Positions 5,086 to 6,908 of a stretch of DNA of 6,908 nucleotides are shown one piece after another. This DNA is from JBDRFZ01 sp043818395 (GTDB lineage: Bacteria > Patescibacteriota > Patescibacteriia > 2-12-FULL-60-25), in contig JBDRFZ010000018.1 in the NCBI GenBank assembly GCA_043818395.1, positions 1-6,908 on the forward strand, written 5' to 3'. The notes beneath the pieces are model-generated. The model saw only the letters and a program-made list of their open reading frames with translations. It was not told the origin of the DNA and searched no databases. Within the stretch, counting starts at the first letter, position 1, and every line of letters starts with the position of its first letter. The position numbers and the translations under genes were made by a program.

Positions 5086-6627
5086 ATGCCAAAACGCTCA
5101 CCATTCAAAGCAGCTGAAGAACGCCAAGCCATCGGCGCGTTTGTGCGACGCATCCGTGAACAACGAGGTCTCACCCAGGCTGATCTGGCCAAGGAACTTG
5201 GGACTTCGCAGAGTGCGTTGGCTCGCATGGAAAAAGGCGACCAGAATATGGGTTTTGATTTGCTTATGAAAATCGGCGACGCCCTGGATCATAAAATTCT
5301 GGCGGTCAGTGATTCGGTTGATTTTGAGATTCATGGCGGACGCAAGCTTCATGGGGAGGTGACTACCAATACTTCAAAAAATGGCGCCCTTGGCCTGCTT
5401 TTCGCTTCTTTGATAAATCGAAATACGACGCTGTTGCACGATGTCCCGCGTATCGAAGAAGTCTTTCGCATTATCGAAGTGCTTCAGAGCATCGGCGTTC
5501 AGATTACGTGGAAGAAAAATAATTCTTTGGAAATTAAACCGCCGGGAAAATTTCATCTAGAAGGTTTGGATTTAAAGACGGCCCAGCGTACGCGTTCCAT
5601 GATTATGCTGCTTGGTCCGCTTATTCATAAACTGAAAGAATTTGAATTGCCCTCGGCCGGAGGTTGTCGTATGGGCATGCGGACTATTGCGGCGCATCGA
5701 TTTGGTTTGGAAGAATTGGGGGTGCGTATCACGCCCGGTAAAACCGGTTGCTTTAATATCAAGATCGGCAAATTGAAGCCGGCCGACGTGGTGCTTTACG
5801 AGGCGAGCGATACGGCGGCCGAGAATCTGCTTATGGCCGCGGCCATGATTCCCGGAAAAACGGTGATCCGATACGCGCCGCCTAATTATCAGGTACAAGA
5901 CGTATGTTTTTTTCTGCAGGCTTTGGGTGTAAAAATTGATGGCATAGGTACCACTGTTTTGACGGTCTATGGTTTAGAGCGGATCGATCAGCCGATTGAG
6001 TGGTGGCTTTCCGAAGATCCAATCGAATCAATGATGTTTATCGCGGCGGCCGTAACAACCGGTTCAGAGTTGACCGTTCGCCGATGTCCTATAAGATTCT
6101 TGGAATTGGAACTGCTTAAACTCAAGCACATGGGTTTGAAGCTCAAGATGACAAAACCGTATTTGGCAAAAAACGGTCGCACGGAATTGGTGGACATAAC
6201 GGTTTATCCGTCAAAGCTCCATGCGCCGCAGGATAAAATTCATGCCTCGCCTTATCCGGGAATAAATACGGATAACCTGCCGTTTTTTGTTCCTATCGCT
6301 ACCCAGGCTTCTGGAACAACTCTTATCCATGACTGGATGTGGGAGAATCGTGCCATTTATTTTACGGAATTAAACCGTCTTGGTGCCGACATTACGTTAG
6401 CCGATCCGCATCGCGTTTTTGTGCATGGCGCAACCGAATTGAAGGGTGCGCAGGTCGTGTGTCCGCCGGCTCTGCGTCCGGCTATGATAATACTTATCGC
6501 CATGTTGGCGGCTGAAGGTAAATCGGTTTTGCGCAACGTCTATTCCATTGCCCGCGGCTACGAAGAGATCGCCGAACGGCTTAACCGCATCGGAGCGGAT
6601 ATTAGAGTAATCAAAGGGCTTGAGTGA
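5086..6627 (+). CDS. murA: UDP-GlcNAc 1-carboxyvinyltransferase (MurA) with N-terminal XRE helix-turn-helix
   Basis: The 513-residue protein joins an XRE/Cro-type HTH (about 13-70; QADLAKELGTSQSALARMEKG at 31-51) to a full MurA of about 430 residues. MurA transfers enolpyruvate from PEP to UDP-GlcNAc, the first committed step of peptidoglycan synthesis. Landmarks by family alignment: K98-N99 in the KN pair (E. coli K22/N23), C194 in GGCRMGMR (the PEP-binding Cys115, fosfomycin target), R199 (R120), D396 in PYPGINTDNLPF (D305), R464 in ALRPAM (R397) and the closing block ARGYEEIAERLNRIGADI (489-506). All key residues are present, so it should be active. The ATG at 5086 is chosen over a TTG at 5035 because it begins just before the HTH, after the inverted repeat. 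The HTH suggests DNA binding, perhaps autoregulation. Paralogue identity (MurA versus MurZ) is open. Confidence 0.93.
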   Translation: MPKRSPFKAAEERQAIGAFVRRIREQRGLTQADLAKELGTSQSALARMEKGDQNMGFDLLMKIGDALDHKILAVSDSVDFEIHGGRKLHGEVTTNTSKNGALGLLFASLINRNTTLLHDVPRIEEVFRIIEVLQSIGVQITWKKNNSLEIKPPGKFHLEGLDLKTAQRTRSMIMLLGPLIHKLKEFELPSAGGCRMGMRTIAAHRFGLEELGVRITPGKTGCFNIKIGKLKPADVVLYEASDTAAENLLMAAAMIPGKTVIRYAPPNYQVQDVCFFLQALGVKIDGIGTTVLTVYGLERIDQPIEWWLSEDPIESMMFIAAAVTTGSELTVRRCPIRFLELELLKLKHMGLKLKMTKPYLAKNGRTELVDITVYPSKLHAPQDKIHASPYPGINTDNLPFFVPIATQASGTTLIHDWMWENRAIYFTELNRLGADITLADPHRVFVHGATELKGAQVVCPPALRPAMIILIAMLAAEGKSVLRNVYSIARGYEEIAERLNRIGADIRVIKGLE

Positions 6628-6908
6628 TTTCTAGAATCCGGTTTCTTTTTGCTAGGTCTTTGTGGATCCAGATTTTTGCGTGAGGAAAGAGACTGCGGGC
6701 GAGACGTCTGAGGCTGATTGCCTGCGGCGGGTCGAATTCAAAAAAGGCTGATGCAAAATGGATATCGAAAGCCGCGAGCTGGCGCAGGAATTTTTCTATG
6801 AGGAGAGTCCCGTCTTGGCCTGCGAAAAGCGCATTTTCTGGTTCGTATTTAACCACGTCAGCATCGAGTTTCTTTTTGTCGGAAAGAGGCAGATAGGGGA
6901 GATTGGCG
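6611..6908 (-). CDS. prmC: 3' part of peptide chain release factor glutamine methyltransferase (PrmC/HemK)
   Basis: The frame runs in from the right edge; 98 C-terminal residues are visible, ending at TGA (6613-6611). PrmC uses S-adenosylmethionine to methylate the glutamine of the GGQ motif in release factors RF1 and RF2. The visible part begins with the substrate-binding motif, here NLPYLP (codons 6904-6887; usually NPPY), followed by VVKYEPENALFAGQDG, the family's conserved YEP..AL..G.DG block, then FFEFDPPQA (counterpart of the EIG..Q segment) and a closing HKDLAKRNRILEI (counterpart of DL.G.DR). The N-terminal helical domain and the SAM-binding GxGxG loop lie outside the window. A possible start at GTG 6856 is only an internal valine codon. 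The gene is convergent with murA and overlaps its last 17 bases. Confidence 0.88.
   Translation of the reverse strand, partial: ANLPYLPLSDKKKLDADVVKYEPENALFAGQDGTLLIEKFLRQLAAFDIHFASAFFEFDPPQAISLRRLARSLFPHAKIWIHKDLAKRNRILEITQAL

Noticed and set aside
6611..6856. Complete 81-residue minus-strand gene starting at GTG 6856
   Set aside because: The frame continues upstream through the PrmC NLPY motif to the window edge, so the GTG is an internal valine codon.

Overview
The window looks like a chromosomal segment of a Candidate Phyla Radiation (Patescibacteria) bacterium. The evidence is the gene content and style: a MurA with an N-terminal XRE-type helix-turn-helix, a TL5/CTC-type ribosomal protein L25 with a charged tail, an orphan receiver protein, a zinc-ribbon protein of a type I associate with this group, a DUF3048 protein on a transmembrane anchor, and almost no Shine-Dalgarno sites. 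TGA ends three genes here (receiver gene, murA, prmC), so the code is standard bacterial code 11 and not the UGA=Gly code of Gracilibacteria/Absconditabacteria. This taxonomic reading is inference from family knowledge; no search was run.

Layout. Bases 1-98 hold the 5' end of an unrecognised minus-strand gene, with a duplicated initiation region just upstream. Reading the other way are a membrane-anchored protein of unknown function (204-1091) and the SEDS peptidoglycan glycosyltransferase RodA (1146-2258). A self-contained unit follows: promoter, strong Shine-Dalgarno, lone receiver domain and rho-independent terminator (2265-2756). Then come a small zinc-ribbon protein (2819-3160), ribosomal protein L25 (3202-3888) and, 9 bases later, a DUF3048 protein (3898-5019). 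A 15-bp perfect inverted repeat ends at the base before the start codon of the HTH-MurA fusion (5086-6627). The last gene, on the minus strand, is the 3' end of prmC/hemK (6611 to the window edge); it overlaps the end of murA tail to tail by 17 bases.

Functionally the window mixes cell-envelope synthesis (MurA makes the first committed peptidoglycan precursor; RodA polymerises the final one; two anchored proteins probably act at the outer face of the membrane) with translation (L25 binds 5S rRNA; PrmC methylates release factors). No mobile element, CRISPR array, tRNA or rRNA is visible. The points most worth following are a TANNNT hexamer exactly six bases before the ATG of four genes that lack Shine-Dalgarno sites (a leaderless-mRNA signature), the inverted repeat touching the start of HTH-murA, and the duplicated initiation region with a possible RNA switch at the left edge.
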